DNA of 64,000 nt from Mycolicibacterium doricum (GTDB lineage Bacteria; Actinomycetota; Actinomycetes; Mycobacteriales; Mycobacteriaceae): contig NZ_AP022605.1 in the NCBI RefSeq assembly GCF_010728155.1, positions 1,674,001 to 1,738,000 on the forward strand, read 5' to 3'. The translations under genes were made by a program, and so were the position numbers. How positions within the stretch are numbered: position 1 is the stretch's first letter; each line of letters begins with the position of its first letter. Positions 42,792 through 50,548 of this stretch are shown in pieces. The notes under the pieces are model-generated. The model saw only the letters and a list, made by a program, of their open reading frames with translations. It ran no database searches and was not told the origin of the DNA.

Positions 42792-43667
42792 ATGACCGAG
42801 TTGAGAGTCAACACCGGTGAGCTGGCTAACGGGGGGAATGGTCTGGTCAGCGGCGCGCGGGCGATCCCGGAGCCGCTGCAACCGTTGGTGACCACCGGCA
42901 CCGATGCGCTGTCGCTGGCGCTACAGAGCAAGACTCAGGAGATCGAACTGCCGCTCATCGAGGGCATGCCGAAGACCAAGGCCGAAGCACTGGCGACCGC
43001 GGAGAACATCATCCAAGCCGCCGGGCTCTACGAGCAGACCGATCAGCAGGTCGCCGACCAGATCCGCAAGGCGTTGGCGGACTTGGAAGGCGCGGGCGCT
43101 CCCGGCAGCGGCGGTGGCGCTCCGGCTGGTGGTGCCGGTGGTCCTGCCATCGCCGGGAGCGGTGCCGGCGTGGCCGGTGCTGCGACGGGTGCTCCTGGTG
43201 GCGGTGCGGCCGGTGCTGCGACGGGTGCAGGCGACCAGATGGGCCAGATGGGCCAGATGATGGGCATGCCCATGCAGTTGGCGCAGCAGGCCGCGCAGAT
43301 TCCGATGCAGCTTGCCGGGATGGCGATGCAGATTCCGCAGGGGATCATGCAGGGCGTGCAGAGCGGGATGCAGCAGGTCGGCCAGATGACGAGCCAGTTC
43401 GGCGAGATGGGCGGGGCCGAGAAGGACCAGAAGTCCGCGCTGGACGACGGGCTGAGTGAGAAGCCCGAGAAGAAGGATGAGCGTTTCGAGGAGAAGCAGC
43501 CGGAAGGTGCTGCACCGGGCGATACGGCAGGGGAGCGGGTGCCCGAGTACGTCCCGCGGCATGCGGCTCCGGAGGCCCCGGAAGCCGCCGGTACCGCGCC
43601 TGAGGCGCCGCCGCCTGCGCCGAAGCCGGCGCCGACACGGCCTGCTGATTCAACGATTGTGTTGTGA
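42792..43667 (+). CDS. EspC-like ESX (type VII) secretion-associated protein with Gly/Ala/Met-rich tail
   Basis: 291 aa from ATG 42792. The first ~100 residues are helical and resemble the EspC/DUF2580 type of ESX substrate; they end with the general T7SS secretion signal YxxxD (Y80-EQT-D84) followed by a helix. Then come a Gly/Ala-rich linker, a Met/Gln-rich stretch (QMGQMGQMMGMPMQLAQQ and related repeats, about 150-215) with amphipathic character, a charged Lys/Glu region and a Pro-rich end. No signal peptide. First of three co-oriented genes inserted between pafA and pafB. Family assignment is by motif and layout, not by alignment. Confidence 0.65.
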   Translation: MTELRVNTGELANGGNGLVSGARAIPEPLQPLVTTGTDALSLALQSKTQEIELPLIEGMPKTKAEALATAENIIQAAGLYEQTDQQVADQIRKALADLEGAGAPGSGGGAPAGGAGGPAIAGSGAGVAGAATGAPGGGAAGAATGAGDQMGQMGQMMGMPMQLAQQAAQIPMQLAGMAMQIPQGIMQGVQSGMQQVGQMTSQFGEMGGAEKDQKSALDDGLSEKPEKKDERFEEKQPEGAAPGDTAGERVPEYVPRHAAPEAPEAAGTAPEAPPPAPKPAPTRPADSTIVL

Positions 43668-43698
43668 CCGTGAGTGTTCCTGACGCGAAGGTGCGCAT

Positions 43699-44886
43699 AT
43701 GAGTCTGCCTCCCCCTCCCGATTCGTACGGCGGTCAGTCGCCCTATGGCGGCCAGCCGCAGGGCGGACGGCAGCCGCAGTGGGGTGGTCAGGCGCAGCCG
43801 GGTGCAGGGCAGGGGCAGTTCAGTGGGCCACCGCCGTGGGGTCCACCGCCGCAGCAACCACAGTGGGGTGGTCCGCCCCCCGGACCGCCGCCGTCACAGG
43901 GTGGTAAGGGGAAGTGGGTCCTCGGTGGCGTGATCCTATTGCTGGTGGTCGCCCTGGCGGTGACCGTCACGATTCTGGTGACGGGCGATGGGTCAAACCA
44001 GAATTCGCCGACGCCGCCCGGCGATGGGAAGGCGTCGGAGTTCGCCAGCGCCAACGACACCGGACCGGTCAACATCATCACCGAGGACCCGACGTGCGAC
44101 GCGTGGGGGCGCATTTCACGGGAGTACAGCGAATCGACGGAAGGCGCTGGATGGGCAACTCGTGACGCTTCGGTCCCCGCCTCCGCGTGGACCCCCGATC
44201 AAAGTGCGATGTACGAGTCTGTCGGCGCATCCATGGAGAACGCTGCGGACAAAGTTGAGAATCTAGTGAAGCTGACTACTCACCGTGAAATGCGGGAGTT
44301 GTATCAGCAATTCCAGGCGTATTCGCGGGCGTTCACCAACGGAATACCTTCTTATGAGCCGGAAGACGACGACCTTGCCGTAGTTGTCGACAACTTGGCC
44401 TCAGGGCTTGCGATGATTTGTTCCGCCACCAATTATGGTTCGGCACAGGCAGTTTCACCACTCGTAGAAGGAGTCCCGGATCCCTCGAATGCACCATCGT
44501 TGGGAGATTCGTCAGAAGGCGAGCGGTTTCTTAACACCCCGAGTTCGTCTTGCAATGATTGGAATTCTACAGCAAAAGACTTCTCGTCGGCTGTTCGTCC
44601 GTGGCGTGATATAGACGCCAATATTTCTGCCGCTGATTGGACACCTGACCAACGACGGGTCATCGATGAGACGATCCCTGTGATGGAGGCGAACGCGGTC
44701 GCTCTCGTTCGCTTAGGGGGTACTAGCGGCAACGCGGTGTTCGAAGATTTTGCTTACCTTGCTGCACAGTACCGCCGCGGTTACGCCGCCGCTTTACCTG
44801 ACTACACGAGTGCCGATAATTACCTGTCGGCGGCTTCAACGTACGTTGTCAACGCCATTTTGTGGGCGTGCAAGGCGGCGGAATGA
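43699..44886 (+). CDS. Membrane-anchored protein with two Cys-bounded repeat domains, unknown function
   Basis: 395 aa. A Pro/Gly/Gln-rich cytosolic N-terminus (1-70) with YGGQ and QPQWGG units precedes one transmembrane helix (about 73-95, VLGGVILLLVVALAV). The outer part holds two homologous domains, residues 133-241 and 285-391. Each starts with Cys, contains the same WTPDQ (164-168 and 314-318), a Tyr-rich Ala helix and a P-x-Y segment, and ends in Cys, so each may close with a disulfide. GC content is visibly lower in the second half. Stop overlaps the EspK-like gene (ATGA). I do not recognise the family. Confidence 0.75.
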   Translation: MSLPPPPDSYGGQSPYGGQPQGGRQPQWGGQAQPGAGQGQFSGPPPWGPPPQQPQWGGPPPGPPPSQGGKGKWVLGGVILLLVVALAVTVTILVTGDGSNQNSPTPPGDGKASEFASANDTGPVNIITEDPTCDAWGRISREYSESTEGAGWATRDASVPASAWTPDQSAMYESVGASMENAADKVENLVKLTTHREMRELYQQFQAYSRAFTNGIPSYEPEDDDLAVVVDNLASGLAMICSATNYGSAQAVSPLVEGVPDPSNAPSLGDSSEGERFLNTPSSSCNDWNSTAKDFSSAVRPWRDIDANISAADWTPDQRRVIDETIPVMEANAVALVRLGGTSGNAVFEDFAYLAAQYRRGYAAALPDYTSADNYLSAASTYVVNAILWACKAAE

Positions 44887-47219
44887 TCGGGCGAGCCGCA
44901 GCCACGGAAAAGCCGTCCGGCCCTTATGCGGCGGAGATGACTGGACCTGGCGCTTGGCCTGAGACAAGTGAAAGCGCCTATTCGAATCGCGCCAGTGCTC
45001 TTCGTGAGACCCTGACTGGTCTCGAACGAGCGCGGCAGAGTTGGGCGACAAATCAAGCGAGCCTGTTCAACGGAATCCATGTTTGGTCGGGAGGTGCATC
45101 CGAGAAGGCCGGAGCGCAGGTAAGTAAGAGTGCCTGGTCGATGGCGCTGCACGAGCAACAGTTGAAGGTTGCGATCCAATGGTGTGATCGCGCAACGGAG
45201 CATATAAGTGGTGCGAAAGAGACGATAGGGGGAAACGTCCGGGGCGCCCAAGAGAAGATCGCGGAGATGGAACGCCTCGCTGCAGAACAGGGCAAAGATG
45301 CCACCTATGCAATTCGGTCGCTTGTAAACGACAAGTACATGGAAAACTTCGATACGCTCGGTGATGTCGCTGAGAAGTTGGGTTTCGAACGCGGAATCCC
45401 TCAAACGCCGTTTGATGAAGACGATTTATTAGATCCTGGGGATGGAGATCGCGGTTCAACTATCAGAGCGGTCTCGACTTTGACTAAGCCAACTGACGGT
45501 GGTCGAGTCTCGACTTCGGTTCCTTCATCTTCGAGCGGCCTTCCGCCAACGCAGCAACCAGAAAAAATTGTCGATCGTCAGTTCGTCTCCAATTCCGCGC
45601 CACAAGCCCCGGTACCTCCGAACCCTCCGCTCCAGAGTCGCGGAGGAGTTGAGAGTGAAACTCTGCCTGCTTCCGTAGCCGGACCCAGTCCGGTTGGACC
45701 GCCGCCTTCTCCCTCAGGTAAGCCCACCGCTTCGGTGCCGCCATTCACCTCTGGCGTGCCATCCGCGAACGCGCGTTTGATGTCTACGTCGCCGGCTTCG
45801 CCATTGAGCAGCGGTGGGTCGTCCTCAAGTGGAGCACCCAGCCTTGGAGGAGGAAGCGGTTCCGGCGGTGGCGCGTCGTTTGGAGTCAGCGGCGGTGCTG
45901 GCGGGTCATCGTCCGGCGGCTCGTCGAGCAGTCCTGCCAGTGACAGCCAGTCCTCGATCGGCGGCCAGCCGAGTTTCGATCCGAGCGAAGGCGCCTCCGG
46001 CGCGTCGTCGGGTTACGGCGATCAGGCGCCGATCCATTCCCCGCCGATCTCGGACACTGTGTCAAACTTCGGCCCTCCGATGCAGCCGGCGTCGGCCCCA
46101 GCGTCGGCGCCTATGGCGGCGCCGGCCGCGTCTATGGCGGCGCCGGCGGACGTTCCGCCGCCGATATCCGCCGGTCCGTCCAATCCAGTGACAGGCCAAG
46201 CGGCGCAAACGCCGGTCGCGCCGGTAGCTCCACCGTCGGCCGGTGGTGGCGGTATGCCCATGGCGGGTGGCGGTCCGGCGATGCCTCCACCGCCGATGCC
46301 GTTGGGTCCGCCACCGACACCATCGCCCGCCGCGCCGGTCGTTCCTGCTTCGGCTGCACCGCCTCCGGTGGCGCCTTCGGCATCGAGCGCCGGATCGGTG
46401 GTCGGCGCTCCCGCGCCTGTGCCCGTGTCTGCAGCCCGTGCCGAACGCGACGCCATCGCTGGCTCGATGCGTCGACAGTCAGGGGGTGACCCGGTACAGG
46501 TGGCGCGTCGAGTCGCGGCAGCCCTAAATGCCGTGGAGTCAATGGATTTCGGGTTCTTCTGGGCCACCGGCGTCAGCAAAGACGGCACCATACTGGTGGC
46601 CAACAGCTACGGCATCGGCTATATCCCCGACGGCGTGAAGTTGCCTGAGGGGGTGAAGATGGTCAGCGCCGACGAGTCGATTGCGCTTGAAGAGCGCGCG
46701 AAGTGGGCCACTTTCCCGATGCTGGCCTTGCATGGCTGGGCCCAGCACCATGACGTCCCATTGCGTGCCGTGGTGGCGACGGCGGAGCAGTTCGACGGCT
46801 TTGACCCGGGTGCGGCCCGCGTGATCCTCACGGCCGACGACATCCCGGAGCGGGGCGACATGGCCGGCCGGTCCCGCCTGGAGGTCATCGCCCCGGGTGC
46901 GGCACGCCAACTGGGCTCGGTCGACGACGCGATGCTGGGTGACTTGCTGCCGCCCGCGCCCGCGGATGCGACTCCGCCGGCTGACAATTCGATGATGCTG
47001 TGGTTCGAGGTGATGAAGCCGTTGATGAGCACCGCGGCGGATCGCGGCGCAGCCCATCTTCAAGCGATGGTGAACTACGCCAACCACGCCCAGGAACTCG
47101 CCTTGCACAAAGCGCAGACAGCGCCCGACGCCGCGGTGCAGCGCGCAGCGATCGCCGACTGGCTGTACTGGCAGCACGTCAGCGTGATGAGTGGCGACGC
47201 GCTCGTCGTGAAGCGGTAG
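44883..47219 (+). CDS. EspK-like ESX-associated protein
   Basis: 778 aa from ATG 44883. The N-terminal helical region (1-165) carries a WxG-type turn (W68-S-G70) as in WXG100-like domains. Residues about 190-510 are low-complexity Ser/Pro/Gly/Ala. The C-terminal 265 residues (VARRVAAALNAVESMDFGFFW, VANSYGIGYIPDGV, TADDIPERGDMAGRSRLEV, MLWFEVMKPLMSTA, AAIADWLYWQHV) closely resemble the C-terminus of EspK (Rv3879c), which helps ESX-1 substrate secretion. Lower-GC codon use in the first ~300 codons suggests transfer. ESX membrane components are absent nearby. Confidence 0.8.
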   Translation: MIGRAAATEKPSGPYAAEMTGPGAWPETSESAYSNRASALRETLTGLERARQSWATNQASLFNGIHVWSGGASEKAGAQVSKSAWSMALHEQQLKVAIQWCDRATEHISGAKETIGGNVRGAQEKIAEMERLAAEQGKDATYAIRSLVNDKYMENFDTLGDVAEKLGFERGIPQTPFDEDDLLDPGDGDRGSTIRAVSTLTKPTDGGRVSTSVPSSSSGLPPTQQPEKIVDRQFVSNSAPQAPVPPNPPLQSRGGVESETLPASVAGPSPVGPPPSPSGKPTASVPPFTSGVPSANARLMSTSPASPLSSGGSSSSGAPSLGGGSGSGGGASFGVSGGAGGSSSGGSSSSPASDSQSSIGGQPSFDPSEGASGASSGYGDQAPIHSPPISDTVSNFGPPMQPASAPASAPMAAPAASMAAPADVPPPISAGPSNPVTGQAAQTPVAPVAPPSAGGGGMPMAGGGPAMPPPPMPLGPPPTPSPAAPVVPASAAPPPVAPSASSAGSVVGAPAPVPVSAARAERDAIAGSMRRQSGGDPVQVARRVAAALNAVESMDFGFFWATGVSKDGTILVANSYGIGYIPDGVKLPEGVKMVSADESIALEERAKWATFPMLALHGWAQHHDVPLRAVVATAEQFDGFDPGAARVILTADDIPERGDMAGRSRLEVIAPGAARQLGSVDDAMLGDLLPPAPADATPPADNSMMLWFEVMKPLMSTAADRGAAHLQAMVNYANHAQELALHKAQTAPDAAVQRAAIADWLYWQHVSVMSGDALVVKR

Positions 47220-47293
47220 TCCGCGGACTTTGCTGTCCGAGACCCCCGCGTCGCCGGGCCTGACCGACTCGCTGACGCCTTAAGCTCTTAGGA

Positions 47294-48274
47294 GTGGCGA
47301 CCTCCAAAGTCGAACGGCTGATGAACCTCGTCATCGCGCTGCTCTCGACGCGCACCTTCATCACCGCCGACCGCATCCGGCAGGTGGTCGCCGGCTACGC
47401 CGACAGCCCCAGCGACGAGGCCTTCTCCCGCATGTTCGAGCGTGACAAGAACGAACTTCGCGACCTCGGGATCCCGCTGGAAACCGGCCGCGTCTCCCAG
47501 TTCGACCCCACCGAGGGCTACCGCATCAACCGCGACGCCTACGCACTGCCCGCCGTCGAGCTCACCGCCGATGAAGCCGCCGCCGTCGCCGTCGCCACCC
47601 AGCTCTGGGAGTCACCCGAACTCATCACCGCCACCCAGGGAGCGCTGCTCAAGCTGCGCGCCGCCGGCGTGGACGTCGACCCCGCCGACACCGTCGCCAT
47701 CTCCACGGCCACCCTGCCCGGCGTCCGCGGCAACGAAGAAACGCTACGAACCCTGTTGCAAGCCATCGACAACGGTCAGGCCGTCCAGTTCGGTCACCGC
47801 AGAGACCGCTCCGAGCCCTACACCACCCGCACCGTCGAACCGTGGGGAGTCGTCACCCACCGCGGCCGGTGGTACCTCATCGGCCACGACCGCGACCGCG
47901 ACGCACCCCGCACCTTCCGCCTGTCCCGTATCGCCGACGACGTCACCACCATCGGACCGTCCAACGCCGTCCACAAACCCGACGGCGTCGACCTACGTGA
48001 GCTGGTGCGCCTCGCCGTCGCCGACTGGCCCACCGGTACCCGAGCCCAGGTGTGGGTCGCCGCGGGCCGGGCTACCGCGCTGCGCCGCCAAGCCGTCGCC
48101 GAAGCCCCGATGACCCTCGGCGGCCGCGCCGGGGAGGTCATCACGGTCGAGGTCGGCATGTTCGACCGGCTGGCCCGCGAGGTCGCCAGCTATGGCGCCG
48201 ACGCGGTCGCGCTCGAACCGCAGTCCCTGCGCGACGACGTGATCGCCCGCCTCAAAGCGCAGGCCACCGCGTGA
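47294..48274 (+). CDS. pafB: WYL-domain transcriptional activator PafB
   Basis: Subunit of the PafBC activator of the RecA-independent mycobacterial DNA-damage response. 326 aa from GTG 47294. An N-terminal winged helix (residues 1-70, KVERLMNLVIALLSTRTFIT) is followed by a WYL domain (VEPWGVVTHRGRWYLIGHDRD) and a C-terminal WCX region. Stop overlaps the pafC start by 4 bp. WYL domains are thought to sense single-stranded DNA. The usual adjacency to pafA is broken here. Confidence 0.94.
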   Translation: MATSKVERLMNLVIALLSTRTFITADRIRQVVAGYADSPSDEAFSRMFERDKNELRDLGIPLETGRVSQFDPTEGYRINRDAYALPAVELTADEAAAVAVATQLWESPELITATQGALLKLRAAGVDVDPADTVAISTATLPGVRGNEETLRTLLQAIDNGQAVQFGHRRDRSEPYTTRTVEPWGVVTHRGRWYLIGHDRDRDAPRTFRLSRIADDVTTIGPSNAVHKPDGVDLRELVRLAVADWPTGTRAQVWVAAGRATALRRQAVAEAPMTLGGRAGEVITVEVGMFDRLAREVASYGADAVALEPQSLRDDVIARLKAQATA

Positions 48275-49248
48275 GCGCCGTCTCCACCCGGCTGGTCCGG
48301 CTGCTCAACATGGTCCCGTACTTCCAGGCCAACCCGCGGATCACCTACATCGAAGCCGCGTCCGACCTCGGCGTCAGCGTCGAGCAACTGCAGGACGATC
48401 TCAACCAACTGTGGATGTGCGGCCTGCCCGGCTACGGACCCGGTGACCTCATCGACTTCGAGATGTCCGGCGACACCATCGAGGTCACCTTCTCCGCCGG
48501 AATCGACCACCCGCTGCGCCTCACTTCGCCGGAGGCCACTGGCGTGCTGGTCGCGCTGCGCGCCCTGGTCGACGTGCCCGGCATGGTCGACCCCGAAGCG
48601 GCCCGCAGCGCCATCGCCAAGATCGAGCAGGCCGCCGGTGTCGCGGGCCACCACATCGGTGACGCCGTCACCGCCGTCGAGGAACCCGCGCCGCGAGAAA
48701 GTGAGGCCGCCACCGCCGTCCGCACCGCGGTGCGCAACGCCCGCGCGCTGATGATCGAGTACTACTCGGCTTCCCACGACATGCTCACCAGCCGCGTCGT
48801 CGATCCGATCCGGGTGGTCCTCGTCGCCGACCACACCTACCTGGAGGCGTGGTGCCGCTCCGCGGAAGGTGTCCGCTTGTTCCGCTTCGACCGCATCGTC
48901 GATGCCCGCCTGCTCGACGAACCCGCCGCCCCGCCGCCGCCCGCGGTCGAGGCCGGCCCCGACACCTCGCTGTTCGACGCCGATCCGGCGCTGCCGTCGG
49001 CCACCCTGCTGGTCGACCGGTCGGCCTCGTGGATGTTCGACTACTACCCCCTTCGAGTGGTGCGCGAGCTCCCCGACGGCGCCTGCGAAGCGGCGATGAC
49101 GTACGCCTCGGACGACTGGATGGCCCGCTTCGTACTCGGCTTCGGTTCGGCGGTGCGGGTCCTCAGACCACAGGCACTGGCGGACAAAGTGCGTGAATCG
49201 GCCGCCGCGGCGCTGCTCGCCTACGAGAACGACCCCGCCGACGGGTAG
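48271..49248 (+). CDS. pafC: WYL-domain transcriptional activator PafC
   Basis: PafB paralogue and partner. 325 aa from GTG 48271 ([21 protein letters not shown]). Winged helix at 1-70 ([29 protein letters not shown]), WYL domain with [10 protein letters not shown] and [20 protein letters not shown], and a C-terminal extension. The GTGA overlap with pafB indicates coupled synthesis of the heterodimer. Confidence 0.94.
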   Translation: MSAVSTRLVRLLNMVPYFQANPRITYIEAASDLGVSVEQLQDDLNQLWMCGLPGYGPGDLIDFEMSGDTIEVTFSAGIDHPLRLTSPEATGVLVALRALVDVPGMVDPEAARSAIAKIEQAAGVAGHHIGDAVTAVEEPAPRESEAATAVRTAVRNARALMIEYYSASHDMLTSRVVDPIRVVLVADHTYLEAWCRSAEGVRLFRFDRIVDARLLDEPAAPPPPAVEAGPDTSLFDADPALPSATLLVDRSASWMFDYYPLRVVRELPDGACEAAMTYASDDWMARFVLGFGSAVRVLRPQALADKVRESAAAALLAYENDPADG

Positions 49249-49277
49249 ACTCGGCCACGACTTCGAGGAGGTGCACA

Positions 49278-49520
49278 TTGGGCGGTCTACAACCCTGGCA
49301 TTGGGTAATCGTCATCGTGGTGTTCGTGCTGCTGTTCGGCGCCAAGAAACTGCCGGATGCTGCTCGTTCGCTGGGCAAGTCCATGCGGATCTTCAAGTCG
49401 GAGATCAAGGAGATGCAGGCGGAAGGCAAGTCGGAAAACTCGCCGGCCACGCCGATCGCCTCCGAGCGCGTCGACATCGCCAACCCGACGGCCGATCAGC
49501 CCGACAAGCGGTCGGCCTGA
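49278..49520 (+). CDS. tatA: Sec-independent translocase subunit TatA
   Basis: Pore-forming subunit of the Tat pathway for folded proteins. 80 aa from TTG 49278, with a GAGGAG ribosome-binding site at 49265-49270. One transmembrane helix ([21 protein letters not shown]) is followed by the amphipathic helix ([19 protein letters not shown]) and a polar tail. Lies between pafC and tatC, as in M. tuberculosis. The rare TTG start may limit expression. Confidence 0.93.
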   Translation: MGGLQPWHWVIVIVVFVLLFGAKKLPDAARSLGKSMRIFKSEIKEMQAEGKSENSPATPIASERVDIANPTADQPDKRSA

Positions 49521-49538
49521 TCCCACGCTTTCCGTCCC

Positions 49539-49570
49539 ACGCGGCCTGACGCCGCGTCGTCAGGCCGCGT
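49539..49570 (+). terminator. Perfect 13-bp hairpin between tatA and tatC
   Basis: ACGCGGCCTGACG (49539-49551) pairs exactly with CGTCAGGCCGCGT (49558-49570) around a 6-base loop. There is no U-tract after it, so it may be a factor-assisted or partial terminator, or an mRNA stabiliser/processing site that sets the TatA:TatC ratio. The role is inferred; the stem-loop is directly seen. Confidence 0.6.
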
Positions 49571-49597
49571 CCGTCGGCGGCCCCTAGGCAACTTCAC

Positions 49598-50548
49598 GTG
49601 CAAACCCCCGGTTTCCTCAAGCGGCTCGACCCGCGGCAACGCCGCGCACGGGCCAACCCCGACGGCACCATGTCGTTGGTCGAGCATCTCCACGAGCTGC
49701 GCAACCGGCTGCTCGTCGCCGCTGCGGCGGTAGTGCTGACCACCATCTTGGGCTTCTTCTGGTACAGCCACGGCATCCTCGGGTTCCACAGCCTCGGCGA
49801 ATGGCTGCGCGGGCCCTACTGTGCGCTGCCCGATTACGCCCGGGCCTCCATCACCGACGACGGGCAGTGCCGCTTGTTGGCCACCGCGCCGTTCGACCAG
49901 TTCATGCTGCGGCTGAAAGTGGCGCTGATGGCGGGCATCGTGCTGGCCTGCCCGGTGTGGCTTTACCAGCTCTGGGCGTTCATCACCCCCGGCTTGTACC
50001 GCAACGAACGCCGCTTCGCGACGGCCTTCGTCGGGGTCGGGGCGGTGCTCTTCGTCGCCGGCGCGATCCTGGCGTACGTGGTGCTCGCCACCGCCCTGGG
50101 TTTCCTGCTCACCGTCGGCAGCGACGTCCAGGTCACCGCCCTGTCGGGCGACCAGTACTTCGGCTTCCTCATCAACCTGCTGCTGGTGTTCGGCTTCAGC
50201 TTCGAGTTCCCGCTGCTGATCGTGATGCTCAACTTCATCGGGATGCTGCCCTACGAACGCCTCAAGGCGTGGCGCCGCGGCCTGATCTTCGCGCTGTTCG
50301 TGTTCGCCGCCTTGTTCACGCCCGGCTCGGATCCGTTCTCCATGCTGGCGTTGGCGGCTGCGCTCACCGTGCTGCTGGAGGTCGCGATCCAGGTCGCCCG
50401 GATCCACGACAAGCGCAAGGCGAAGCGGGAGGCCGCCGAGACCGTGCCCGAGGACGAGGCCGCGCCGATCGGCGGTGTCGAACCGATCGAACCGCCGAGC
50501 GTGGTGTCGACCCCGTCTCGGACCTCCATTCATGACGAATCCACCTGA
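49598..50548 (+). CDS. tatC: Sec-independent translocase subunit TatC
   Basis: Signal-peptide receptor of the Tat translocon. 316 aa from GTG 49598. Six transmembrane helices; the conserved N-terminal motif [14 protein letters not shown] lies before helix 1, and the cytosolic loop contains the conserved [13 protein letters not shown]. The C-terminal tail is long, acidic and Pro-rich as in other mycobacteria. Its last 17 bp overlap helY. Confidence 0.95.
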   Translation: MQTPGFLKRLDPRQRRARANPDGTMSLVEHLHELRNRLLVAAAAVVLTTILGFFWYSHGILGFHSLGEWLRGPYCALPDYARASITDDGQCRLLATAPFDQFMLRLKVALMAGIVLACPVWLYQLWAFITPGLYRNERRFATAFVGVGAVLFVAGAILAYVVLATALGFLLTVGSDVQVTALSGDQYFGFLINLLLVFGFSFEFPLLIVMLNFIGMLPYERLKAWRRGLIFALFVFAALFTPGSDPFSMLALAAALTVLLEVAIQVARIHDKRKAKREAAETVPEDEAAPIGGVEPIEPPSVVSTPSRTSIHDEST

